A stretch of DNA of 64,000 nucleotides, from contig DATKUL010000002.1 of the NCBI GenBank assembly GCA_035530615.1, forward strand, positions 434,001-498,000, given 5' to 3'. Position numbers and translations under genes: made by a program. The notes under the pieces were generated by a model, which saw only the letters and a program-made list of their open reading frames with translations, made no database searches and had not been told where the DNA came from. Positions 57,701 to 64,000 of this stretch are shown piece by piece. Origin of the DNA: Candidatus Paceibacterota bacterium. GTDB taxonomy: Bacteria; Actinomycetota; Actinomycetes; Nanopelagicales; Nanopelagicaceae. Every line of letters begins with the position of its first letter. Within the stretch, counting starts at the first letter, position 1.

Positions 57701-58205
57701 GCAAGAGCGAGTGAGGTTCACCTTCCCACGACAGCGCAGGGATCGACGTCTCTGTCTGGCCGATTTCTTCGCTGCAAAAGATTCTGGAAAAACGGACGTC
57801 GTTGCATTCCAGATTGTCACGATGGGAAGCGCCGTCAGCGAGGCAACTGGCAAACTTTTCGCTGCTAATGCCTATCGCGATTATCTTGAACTGCACGGAC
57901 TTTCAGTGCAACTCACCGAAGCACTAGCCGAACATTGGCATGCACGTGTACGAGAAGAGATGCACGTAAAGGACCAGGATTCCTCTGAACTCCAAGGAAT
58001 TCTAGATCAAGGTTATCGAGGTTCGAGATATTCCTTCGGCTATCCAGCGTGCCCCGACCTAGAGCAACAAGTTCAGTTATGTGCTCTTCTCGAACCTGAG
58101 CGAATCGGAGTGGAACTTTCCGAAGGGTTCCAGTTACACCCGGAACAATCGACTTCAGCAATCATCGTTCATCATCCGGAAGCGAAGTACTTCAATGCAA
58201 ATTAA
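54714..58205 (+). CDS. metH: Cobalamin-dependent methionine synthase
   Basis: Moves a methyl group from 5-methyl-THF to homocysteine through cobalamin. 1163 residues, four modules: homocysteine-binding with Zn cysteines C226, C292 and C293 (GLNCATG, GGCCGTTP); pterin-binding from about 335 (AIGERTNSNGSRAFRDAL); cobalamin cap and binding with D740-V-H742-D-I-G (base-off His) and GMSGLLVKS; and a C-terminal AdoMet activation domain ending ELSEGFQLHPEQSTSA. GTG start with a TAACCT 7 nt upstream. No cobalamin riboswitch fits in the 28-bp upstream gap. Confidence 0.97.
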   Translation: MTTSIQTLRQALAERTVIVDGAMGTMLQAANPTMEDFQGHEGCNEILNVSRPDIVRSVHEEYLSVGVDAIETNTFGANWANLAEYGIEDRIYELAFTGGVLARQSADKFSTPDQPRYVLGSLGPGTKLPSLGHTTYQKLKDAYYLASKGLVDAGVDGLLIETAQDLLQAKAAINGARVAMEESGRDVILITQVTVETTGTMLLGSEIGAALNALEPLGIDLIGLNCATGPAEMSEHLRYLSKSAHVGISVMPNAGLPILGPDGATYPLTPKELAAALSVFVKEYGVSLVGGCCGTTPAHLVEVVSALKGSIPAKREPHVEPGASSLYQYVPFRQDLAYMAIGERTNSNGSRAFRDALLAEDWQSCVEIARDQIRDGAHMLDLSVDYVGRDGVKDMQEISSRFATSSTLPIMLDSTEPPVIKAGLEQLGGRCVINSVNFEDGDGPSSRFARVMPLVKEHGAAVVALTIDETGQARDAEWKVRVAKRLIEELTGKWGLATGDILIDCLTFPIATGQEETRRDGIETINAIRQIKIDFPQVQTTLGVSNVSFGLNPAARIVLNSVFLHEAALAGLDSAIVHPSKITPMARIDERAKAVALDLIYDRRRYEDSQCVYDPLTEFLNLFEGVEVASSKLTRAAELAALPLTERLTRRIIDGEKVGLEADLQEALDQGIVPLEIINTFLLEGMKEVGELFGRGEMQLPFVLQSAEVMKTAVAYLEPFMEKTGEDGRGVIVLATVRGDVHDIGKNLVDIILSNNGYRTVNIGIKQTINQIIDAATESNADAIGMSGLLVKSTVIMKENLEEITSRGLDQKWPIVLGGAALTRAYVEQDLAGRFPGEVRYARDAFEGLRLMDTIMAIKRGEPGAVLPPLRERRVRASSPVEEDQVVDTSRSDVATDVDIPNPPFWGSRIIKGVPLAEYSGMLDERALFVGQWGLKGARGEYEMMAETEGRPQLRKLLNDALSQGWLNAAVVYGYFPCVSEGNDLIILHHEGALKGQERVRFTFPRQRRDRRLCLADFFAAKDSGKTDVVAFQIVTMGSAVSEATGKLFAANAYRDYLELHGLSVQLTEALAEHWHARVREEMHVKDQDSSELQGILDQGYRGSRYSFGYPACPDLEQQVQLCALLEPERIGVELSEGFQLHPEQSTSAIIVHHPEAKYFNAN

Positions 58206-58238
58206 TGGGCCAATTAATGGGCTTGCAAGAGAGCGAGT

Positions 58239-58922
58239 ATGAATCCACACGACGGAACATTTTTTAGTGCAATCCTCTTCGACATGGATGGAACCCTCGT
58301 CGACACCGAGCCACTCTGGCTCGTGAGCGAAACTGAGCTTATGGATGAATATGACTATGCATGGACATCCCAAGATCAGGCGAACTGTTTAGGTGGCCCA
58401 TTGGATCGCGTTGGTGAATATATGCATGACTTAGCAGGCAAAGTCGAGAGTCCCGAGTTTTTCCGAGATTCTCTCATTGCCCGTATGGCCGAGAAGTTGC
58501 ATAGGGGCGCCGTATTGATGGATGGTGCTGCTGAATTACTCCAAGTATGTGCAGAATTTGAAATTCCGGTGGCGCTGGTGTCGGCAAGTCCAAGAATCCT
58601 GGTGGATGCGGTTTTGGAGAACTTACCTTCTCACCGATTTCAAGTATCGGTTTCCAGTGATGACGTAGTAAATACAAAGCCAGATCCCGAGGGGTATCTG
58701 AAATCAGTAGACATGCTAGGCGTGGATATCGCCACATGTCTCATTCTGGAAGATTCACTTACTGGGGTCGAAGCCGCTCGGGCAAGCGGTGGTTTCGTGG
58801 TTGCTATTCCACATCTCGTTCCGATAGACGAAAGTGCCCGTGTCAGAGTGGTGAGCACGGTACGGGAATTAGATCGAGAAAGATTGATCTCCTTGTTCAA
58901 AGAACTGAACGGTCACCAGTAA
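58239..58922 (+). CDS. HAD family phosphatase
   Basis: 227 residues, beta-phosphoglucomutase-like HAD hydrolase. LFDMDGTLVDTEPLW gives the nucleophile and acid, VALVSASPRILV the Ser, NTKPDPEGYL the Lys, and LILEDSLTGVEAARAS the metal-binding Asp pair. The small cap domain suggests a sugar-phosphate or nucleotide substrate; not predictable. A 12-bp tandem duplication (AATTAATGGGCC, about 58199-58222) lies between metH and this gene. The 3' end overlaps the recB-like gene by 26 bp. Confidence 0.9.
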   Translation: MNPHDGTFFSAILFDMDGTLVDTEPLWLVSETELMDEYDYAWTSQDQANCLGGPLDRVGEYMHDLAGKVESPEFFRDSLIARMAEKLHRGAVLMDGAAELLQVCAEFEIPVALVSASPRILVDAVLENLPSHRFQVSVSSDDVVNTKPDPEGYLKSVDMLGVDIATCLILEDSLTGVEAARASGGFVVAIPHLVPIDESARVRVVSTVRELDRERLISLFKELNGHQ

Positions 58923-59667
58923 AAGCTGGGCAGATACTCTTAAAAGAACACCAATCACATAGTCGAGATGGCTTGGGTCGCCAGACTTCTGATTGGATCG
59001 CCGCAATAATTTCACCCGCAATTGCAAAGAGTTTCTTCTCTGTATTTTCAAGTTGTGACAGAGTGGGGGTGCTTCGAATCAATTGACCGTCCCCTAGATA
59101 GATCAACTGGAGGAGTCGGGGGAGTACGCCATGATTTCGCCAGTAGATCAAAGCGTAAATTCGGAGTTGAAATAGAACTTTCTCTTCCCAGCCGGGCTTT
59201 GGTGCCTTTCCAGTTTTGTAATCGACTATCCGCACTTCACCGGTGACAGCGATATCTAATCGGTCGATATAACCATGCAGATAAATTTCCTCAGAAAGAT
59301 CCATTTCCAGATGCAACTCACGAGAGGTGGGTTCAAAAGCAGCGGGGGATTCCAACGTGAAATAGGTCGTGAGGAGCGAGGAAGCGCGATCGAACCACTC
59401 CTTTAAGTCGACAACGCTCTCTTGGAGTGCTGGTTTTGCCGCAACTTGCTCTAGCCAACTCCCCGGGAGTATCTCGAGTGCGGTTTCGAGGGTCCGCATG
59501 AGCGCGGGAGAATCAAACAACTTTTCCAAGACGGTGTGCACCAGCGTGCCACGTTCGGCATCCAGACTGATTGGCTCTGGCAATTGATCAATTGCCCGAA
59601 ATTTGTACAACTGCGGGCAGTTGGAAAAATCGCTCACTCGACTGGGCGAGAGGCGGATTTTGCTCAT
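58897..59667 (-). CDS. RecB-family PD-(D/E)XK exonuclease with Fe-S cysteines
   Basis: 256 residues from ATG 59667. LSPSRVSDFSNCPQLYKF, GTLVHTVLEKLF, EVRIVDYKTGK (catalytic Asp and Lys) and the C-terminal cysteines CDWCSFKSIC form the PDDEXK_1/AddB-like fold, with four cysteines for an iron-sulfur cluster. Not the full RecB helicase; role in DNA repair inferred. A frame extension to 59760 would run through the trmI promoter. In actinobacteria this gene borders the trmI-proteasome locus. Confidence 0.9.
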   Translation of the reverse strand: MSKIRLSPSRVSDFSNCPQLYKFRAIDQLPEPISLDAERGTLVHTVLEKLFDSPALMRTLETALEILPGSWLEQVAAKPALQESVVDLKEWFDRASSLLTTYFTLESPAAFEPTSRELHLEMDLSEEIYLHGYIDRLDIAVTGEVRIVDYKTGKAPKPGWEEKVLFQLRIYALIYWRNHGVLPRLLQLIYLGDGQLIRSTPTLSQLENTEKKLFAIAGEIIAAIQSEVWRPKPSRLCDWCSFKSICPAFTGDRSVL

Positions 59668-59674
59668 GCAGGCG

Positions 59675-59680
59675 AAGATA
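59675..59680 (-). promoter_or_regulatory. -10 hexamer (TATCTT) of the recB-like gene
   Basis: TATCTT on the minus strand ends 7 nt before ATG 59667. Confidence 0.5.
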
Positions 59681-59706
59681 CACTCCAAAGGCAGCTCGTT
59701 CGCCCA

Positions 59707-59712
59707 TAGGAT
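59707..59712 (+). promoter_or_regulatory. -10 hexamer (TAGGAT) of trmI
   Basis: TAGGAT ends 6 nt before GTG 59719; same hexamer and spacing as mshC. Confidence 0.55.
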
Positions 59713-59718
59713 GCTCCC

Positions 59719-60573
59719 GTGTCTATTCCTGGAATTTTCGGCGCTGGCGATCGCGTCCAATTAACTGACGCCAAAGGCAAGCTCTATAGCTTTACCATTA
59801 CCCCTGGGAAAGAGTGGCACACGCACAAAGGTTGGATTGTCCACGATGAATTGATTGGCGTTCCCGAAGGCTCTGTCGTCGAGACTAGCGCCGGCCTTAA
59901 GTTCACTGCTTTCAAGCCACTTCTGGCTGATTACGTACTCTCTATGCCGCGTGGAGCAACAATCGTCTATCCCAAGGACGCTGCGCTCATCCTGGGATTT
60001 GCAGATATTTACCCTGGTGCCCGCGTCCTGGAAGCGGGGGTCGGAAGTGGCGCACTCACCATCTCACTCCTACGCGCTGTTGGAATCGAAGGTCACGTAC
60101 ATTCCGTGGAGCGAAGAGATGAATTTGCAGCAAATGCAACTTCCAATGTCACTAATTATTTTGGGCAACGTCCAAACAATTGGTCTTTGTCGATAGGCTC
60201 GCTCCAGGACCAAGAATTCAATGAGAGTTTCGATCGAGTTATTCTGGACATGCTGGCACCCTGGGAGTGCATCGCTCTTGCATCTCAAGTGCTTCGACCA
60301 GGTGGCGTTTTTCTTGCCTACGTCGCGACCACAACTCAACTCTCCGAAACCGCAGAGGCACTCAAAAATGACGGCTCTTTTACTGAACCCGAAAGTTCAG
60401 AGTCCTTGATCCGAGGATGGCATCACGAAGGATTGGCAGTGCGTCCGCAACATCGCATGATTGGTCACACCGGCTTCTTGATCCAATCACGACGAATGGC
60501 ACCCGGGGTTCAGGTCCTAGCCAGGCGGCGACGTCCATCCAAGGGAAGTTACGATGGCATCGCGCAAGAGTGA
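59719..60573 (+). CDS. trmI: tRNA (adenine-58-N1) methyltransferase TrmI
   Basis: Methylates A58 in the T-loop of tRNAs. N-terminal beta-barrel (FGAGDRVQLTDAKGKLYSF), then the SAM-binding VLEAGVGSGALTISLLRAVG, HSVERRDEFAANA, VILDMLAPWE and QVLRPGGVFLAYVATTTQ. 284 residues. The next gene, pafB, overlaps it by 20 bp, where actinobacteria usually have the mpa-dop-pup-prcBA-pafA locus. Confidence 0.95.
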   Translation: MSIPGIFGAGDRVQLTDAKGKLYSFTITPGKEWHTHKGWIVHDELIGVPEGSVVETSAGLKFTAFKPLLADYVLSMPRGATIVYPKDAALILGFADIYPGARVLEAGVGSGALTISLLRAVGIEGHVHSVERRDEFAANATSNVTNYFGQRPNNWSLSIGSLQDQEFNESFDRVILDMLAPWECIALASQVLRPGGVFLAYVATTTQLSETAEALKNDGSFTEPESSESLIRGWHHEGLAVRPQHRMIGHTGFLIQSRRMAPGVQVLARRRRPSKGSYDGIAQE

Positions 60574-61504
60574 GAGACTGATCAATCTCACCATCGCGCT
60601 CCTAGCCACTCGTCGTTATCTGACGAAATCTGAAATCTTCCGCAGCATAGAGGGTTACGAAGGCGACCCATCTGCAAAGGAGCGGATGTTCGAACGCGAT
60701 AAGGACGACCTACGCAACCTTGGCATCGTTATAGATGTTCGAGGCGTCGATCCTGGATTTGAAGATGAACCTGGATATCGAATTCATCCAGAGAGTTATT
60801 CTCTCAATTTAGGAGAGTTAACCGGGACCGAGGTCGCCCTTCTCTCCTTGGCTGCCGAAGCGTGGCGCGGTGCAGCACTTGGTGAATCCGCACATTCTGC
60901 CCTTATCAAGTTACGTTCGCTCGGGATCGCATCCGATTTTGATGCACTTCCAAATCTCTCACCCAAGATCAAAATAAGTTCGAGAGCTTTCGTGCCACTT
61001 ACTCAGGCAATTGGTGATCGCACCACAGTAACTTTCAAATACCGATCGGCCCAACTTAATGATGAAACACGTGTGTTAAACCCTTACGGATTGGGGAGTC
61101 GAAAGGGCAACTGGTATCTCGTAGGTCAGGATCATGATCGAAAAGCCCTGCGCACTTTCCGCCTAGATCGTATTGTTGGAGATGTAGAAACACTTTCGAA
61201 ACCAGGTGCCTTCGAAACGGATCCCGACTTCCACGTTCTCTCATTTCTTGATTCTCATCTTTTCGAACCTCGCGACATCGCTCAACTTCGCATTCGCAGG
61301 GGGCGTGGACATGCCCTGCGCGCAGAGGCGATCACCCTCTCATCGGATGAACAGTTCGACCTATGCGAATTGCCCTATTCAGATGATGAGAGATTCGTTG
61401 ATTCAATTCTCTGGCATGGCGATGACGTCATAGTTCTTAATCCACTAACCCTTCGCGAAAAGGTAATTTCTAGACTACGAAGTCTGGTGGAAACGCATGG
61501 CTGA
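60554..61504 (+). CDS. pafB: PafB, WYL-domain transcription regulator subunit
   Basis: With PafC forms the DNA-damage transcription activator PafBC. 316 residues: N-terminal winged helix (RLINLTIALLATRRYLTKSE), then DLRNLGIVIDVRG, a middle helical part and a WYL domain (VTFKYRSAQLN, NPYGLGSRKGNWYLVGQDHD, RTFRLDRIVG). Overlaps trmI by 20 bp and pafC by 8 bp. Confidence 0.94.
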   Translation: MASRKSERLINLTIALLATRRYLTKSEIFRSIEGYEGDPSAKERMFERDKDDLRNLGIVIDVRGVDPGFEDEPGYRIHPESYSLNLGELTGTEVALLSLAAEAWRGAALGESAHSALIKLRSLGIASDFDALPNLSPKIKISSRAFVPLTQAIGDRTTVTFKYRSAQLNDETRVLNPYGLGSRKGNWYLVGQDHDRKALRTFRLDRIVGDVETLSKPGAFETDPDFHVLSFLDSHLFEPRDIAQLRIRRGRGHALRAEAITLSSDEQFDLCELPYSDDERFVDSILWHGDDVIVLNPLTLREKVISRLRSLVETHG

Positions 61505-62465
61505 AAAGAAGGCAAAGAGGTCGACTAGGAAGGATGCGAACCCAGCTTTGGATCGGACGGCCCGCCTACTCGATCTAGTTCCTTACCTGGCGACCCATCA
61601 AGGAATTTCGATCGAGGACTTGGCCAAGGAGTTCTCAATCACCACTGCTGAGGTGATTGATGACCTGACAACTCTGTGGATGTGCGGCCTTCCCGGCTAT
61701 ACGGCACTCGAGTTAATGGATCTTTCCTTCGAATCAGGTTTCGTGACAATTTCCAACGCCGAAACGTTGGCTCGTCCGCGAACCCTCGATCGAAACGAAG
61801 TCCTCACCCTCATGCTGGGGCTAGAGACGATGCTAGAAAGCGAGTCATCACAGAAGAATTCGCTTTCCGAACAGATAAGTTCGTTGATTGACAAGTTGTC
61901 GCAATTTCTGGATATTTCTCACCTGATTCAGGCAGGCACTGCGTCATCTTCTGTCATTCGCGGTGAAATAGATGCTTCCATCAACTCTCGCGTCCCAATT
62001 CAAATTGAGTATCACTCTCTTACGCGTGACGAAGTGAACACTCGAGTTATACACCCTTTGGAATTCACTTCGCTTACGGCCTCGAACCCTCACGAGTACC
62101 TATATGCATTCTGCGAACTCTCCAAGGGTTATCGCACATTCCGAGTTGATCGAATCCTAAAAACCCATAAGGCCAACAGCGTTGAGATGAATCCAAGTCG
62201 TGAGATGGACACCTCCGAACCGGAAGTTCAAAGAATGGTCGTTGCCATTGCCTCACGTGAACGCGACGTTGCCGAGCGATTTAATCTTTCCCTTCAAAAT
62301 CTCAGGGAAGACTCACGGAAGGAAGTCACAGTGGAGACCTTTACGCCGGACTGGGCTATCCGGGAGATCATGAGCTTCGGGGGAGAAGTTACCCTTAAAT
62401 CTCCTCAGTATCTGCGGGAATCGCTCCGCGAACGCTCTCTGCGGGCGCTGGGCGGATATATTTAA
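61497..62465 (+). CDS. pafC: PafC, WYL-domain transcription regulator subunit
   Basis: Partner of PafB. 322 residues with a basic N-terminal tail, HTH (LVPYLATHQGISIEDLAKEF), ALELMDLSFESGFVTISN, and a C-terminal WYL domain (IEYHSLTRDEVNTRVIHPLE, RTFRVDRIL). In mycobacteria PafBC activates LexA-independent repair genes. Overlaps pafB by 8 bp; its order pafB-pafC-tatA-tatC is conserved. Confidence 0.94.
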   Translation: MAEKKAKRSTRKDANPALDRTARLLDLVPYLATHQGISIEDLAKEFSITTAEVIDDLTTLWMCGLPGYTALELMDLSFESGFVTISNAETLARPRTLDRNEVLTLMLGLETMLESESSQKNSLSEQISSLIDKLSQFLDISHLIQAGTASSSVIRGEIDASINSRVPIQIEYHSLTRDEVNTRVIHPLEFTSLTASNPHEYLYAFCELSKGYRTFRVDRILKTHKANSVEMNPSREMDTSEPEVQRMVVAIASRERDVAERFNLSLQNLREDSRKEVTVETFTPDWAIREIMSFGGEVTLKSPQYLRESLRERSLRALGGYI

Positions 62466-62536
62466 AGTTCTGAGGTAGCGTTAGCCCGTATTACCCCGTA
62501 TTTATGTGCCAGCCCATGAAGTAGGAGATTATTGCG

Positions 62537-62722
62537 ATGTTCCTGAGAGAACCTAGTCACATACTCATTCTTTTGCTTGTTCTTGTTCTCCTCTTTGGAG
62601 CCAAACGTCTGCCAGATTCTGCTCGCTCGCTCGCTCGCTCTTTGCGAATCTTTAAGAGTGAAATAAAGGAAATCAACGAGGATGAGAAGAAGAAAGATGG
62701 CGAAGGCCAAACGGAGAAGTAA
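62537..62722 (+). CDS. tatA: Twin-arginine translocase subunit TatA
   Basis: 61 residues: one transmembrane helix ([15 protein letters not shown]) followed by an amphipathic helix beginning [15 protein letters not shown] and a charged tail, the TatA/E pattern. TAGGAG as Shine-Dalgarno. The codons for the amphipathic helix include GCTC repeated five times (62621-62640). tatC follows after 2 bp. Confidence 0.93.
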   Translation: MFLREPSHILILLLVLVLLFGAKRLPDSARSLARSLRIFKSEIKEINEDEKKKDGEGQTEK

Positions 62723-62724
62723 TC

Positions 62725-63510
62725 TTGGAGGCGGCCACCACCGGCGGTCGAATGCCGCTACTCGAGCACTTGCGAGAGTTCCGACGTCGTGCAGTCCGCT
62801 CTTCCATCATTATTGTCTTGGCTTCGATTGCAGGTTGGTATTTCTATAACCCGATTATCACTCGTTTGGCTCGGCCAGTCTGTGATTTGGCAAAAGCCCA
62901 AGCGGTCAATGCGACTCATTGCGGGTCCCTCTACATCAACGGTGTCCTGGGTCCGCTTAATCTTCAGATCAAAGTAGCCCTCCTCACAGGAGTGATCCTT
63001 TCTGCACCTCTCTGGCTTTATCAAGTATGGGCCTTTGTCGCACCTGGGCTCCATCGGAAAGAGAAGCGAAATTCGATCCTCTTCATACTCAGCGCCACGC
63101 CTTTCTTTGCAGCGGGAGCGACACTCGGCTACCTGATTCTTCCAGTAGCGATCCGCGTGCTTTTTGGCTTCACGCCGCAGTCACTAGCCAACTTGGTCAA
63201 GTTCGACGATTATTTGGATTTTGTTCTAAGAATAATCCTCTTGTTCGGGCTAGCCTTCGAACTCCCGATCTTTCTCGTTGCGCTCAATCTCATTGGCTTT
63301 ATTTCCGGCAAGGCGATTCTTCGCCCCTGGAGGATCTGGCTTTTCGGAATCACCCTTTTCACTGCCGCCTTCACTCCAACGGGTGACCCAATGACGATGG
63401 CCCTGCTCGCTGTGCCTCTCTGCATTTTTTACTTTATGGCCGGCGGTATCGCGCTTCTGGTTGATCGACGGCGCGGGAAACGAATGCTCACTGAAGACGG
63501 TGCCGCCTGA
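62725..63510 (+). CDS. tatC: Twin-arginine translocase subunit TatC
   Basis: 261-residue receptor subunit with six transmembrane helices. MPLLEHLREFRRRAVRSS, GVILSAPLWLYQVWAFVAPG, ATLGYLILPVAIRVL, FGLAFELPIFLVAL and TPTGDPMTMALLAVPL are TatC hallmarks, including the Glu of LREFRRR. TTG start 2 bp after tatA, with GGAGAAG upstream. Its TGA overlaps the next gene's ATG. Confidence 0.95.
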   Translation: MEAATTGGRMPLLEHLREFRRRAVRSSIIIVLASIAGWYFYNPIITRLARPVCDLAKAQAVNATHCGSLYINGVLGPLNLQIKVALLTGVILSAPLWLYQVWAFVAPGLHRKEKRNSILFILSATPFFAAGATLGYLILPVAIRVLFGFTPQSLANLVKFDDYLDFVLRIILLFGLAFELPIFLVALNLIGFISGKAILRPWRIWLFGITLFTAAFTPTGDPMTMALLAVPLCIFYFMAGGIALLVDRRRGKRMLTEDGAA

Positions 63511-64000
63511 TGTGGGCAGTCGTCATCAACCCAATTTCTGGGCAGGGGAAAGGTGCCGTCTTCGGTACTCGGGTAATAACATTCTTCAATTTGAGAGGAA
63601 TCGACTATCGAATAATTACCGGCGCTACTGCGAACCTCACCAGTAAGAATCTCGCAACTTTCCTCTCACGCGAACAAAATTGTGATGGAGTGGTTGCGGT
63701 TGGCGGAGACGGCCTTGTTCACTTAGTTATCCAACAAATAGCGCAGACCAATATCCCGCTTGCGGTTATTCCAGCTGGCACGGGCAATGACACATGTCGG
63801 AGCCTGGGATGGCCACTCGACAACTTGGAATTGATACTCGAGAGTGTCTTGACTCAGGAACCTGAATACATTGACCTTGGAATAGTTGATGGCGAGTGGT
63901 TTTCGGCCATTCTTTCCACCGGCTTCGATTCAGTAGTGAATGAGCGGGCCAATACTTTCAAGTGGCCAAAAGGGCCGACGAAATACAATGCTGCCATCGC
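63510..64000 (+). CDS. Diacylglycerol/lipid kinase, N-terminal part (3' end outside window)
   Basis: ATG overlaps the tatC stop (TGATG). The frame stays open to the right edge (163 codons). Start MWAVVINPISGQGKG, then the nucleotide loop VVAVGGDGLVHLVIQ and VIPAGTGNDTCRSLGW, the DAGK/YegS-type lipid kinase signature. It is the usual neighbour after tatC in actinobacteria. The C-terminal domain lies outside the window. Confidence 0.9.
   Translation, partial: MWAVVINPISGQGKGAVFGTRVITFFNLRGIDYRIITGATANLTSKNLATFLSREQNCDGVVAVGGDGLVHLVIQQIAQTNIPLAVIPAGTGNDTCRSLGWPLDNLELILESVLTQEPEYIDLGIVDGEWFSAILSTGFDSVVNERANTFKWPKGPTKYNAAI

Overview
The window is a compact stretch of chromosome from an actinobacterium. 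The gene order matches the actinobacterial core: DUF948-alaS-ruvX-mltG-aroE-aroC-aroK-aroB-aroQ-efp-nusB-bldD-pyrR, gmk-rpoZ-coaBC-metK-priA-def-fmt-rsmB-rpe, a rib cluster joined to hisE/hisG, and the mshC-PAC2-metH-recB-trmI-pafBC-tatAC block. A mycothiol ligase (MshC), an mIHF domain, an actinobacterial PriA and a BldD orthologue all support this. Base composition is near half G+C by eye, overlaps of 1-20 bp are common, and few gaps exceed 100 bp. That fits a streamlined genome such as a freshwater Nanopelagicales-type lineage, but the lineage is an inference.

Layout. 1-5.4 kb: aspS (cut at the left edge), three small membrane-protein genes, alaS and ruvX. 5.4-11.5 kb: mltG, five shikimate genes, efp and nusB. 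11.5-12.0 kb: bldD on the minus strand, keeping the c-di-GMP-binding motif. 12.1-21.8 kb: the whole UMP pathway (pyrR, pyrB, pyrC, carA, carB, pyrK, pyrD, pyrF) behind a probable PyrR-binding hairpin. 21.9-30.9 kb: an mIHF-guanylate kinase fusion, rpoZ, coaBC, metK, priA, def, fmt, rsmB and rpe. 31-35.6 kb: an FMN riboswitch with ribD-ribE-ribBA-ribH, then hisE-hisG. 35.6-43.7 kb: serB, an ABC ATPase, udg, a purine permease, two membrane proteins, an alcohol dehydrogenase, tdk and apt.

43.8-48.2 kb is the only clearly accessory region. It holds a secreted Ala/Tyr-rich protein with a Lys/Ser tail, a perfect 48-bp palindrome (probable bidirectional terminator), the eroded remains of a two-gene molybdenum hydroxylase operon, and a WG-repeat lipoprotein gene lying between tRNA-Leu(GAG) and a 17-bp copy of that tRNA's 3' end. 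From 48.2 kb to the right edge the order is again core actinobacterial: M20 peptidase, aldo/keto reductase, histidine phosphatase, DUF3090, SCO1664-like protein, mshC, PAC2, metH, HAD phosphatase, RecB-like nuclease, trmI, pafB, pafC, tatA, tatC and a lipid kinase cut by the right edge.

Most notable observations: (1) many genes have a TANNNT -10 hexamer ending 6-7 nt before the start codon, implying leaderless mRNAs, and in three cases the upstream gene's stop codon supplies the first half of that hexamer; (2) the Pup-proteasome genes expected between trmI and pafB are absent, and those two genes overlap by 20 bp; (3) mIHF and guanylate kinase are fused; (4) the last 11 codons of rsmB are duplicated and the second copy holds the -35 box of rpe; (5) the molybdenum hydroxylase relic and the tRNA-flanked WG islet. 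I did not find a clear multi-gene system of unknown type.
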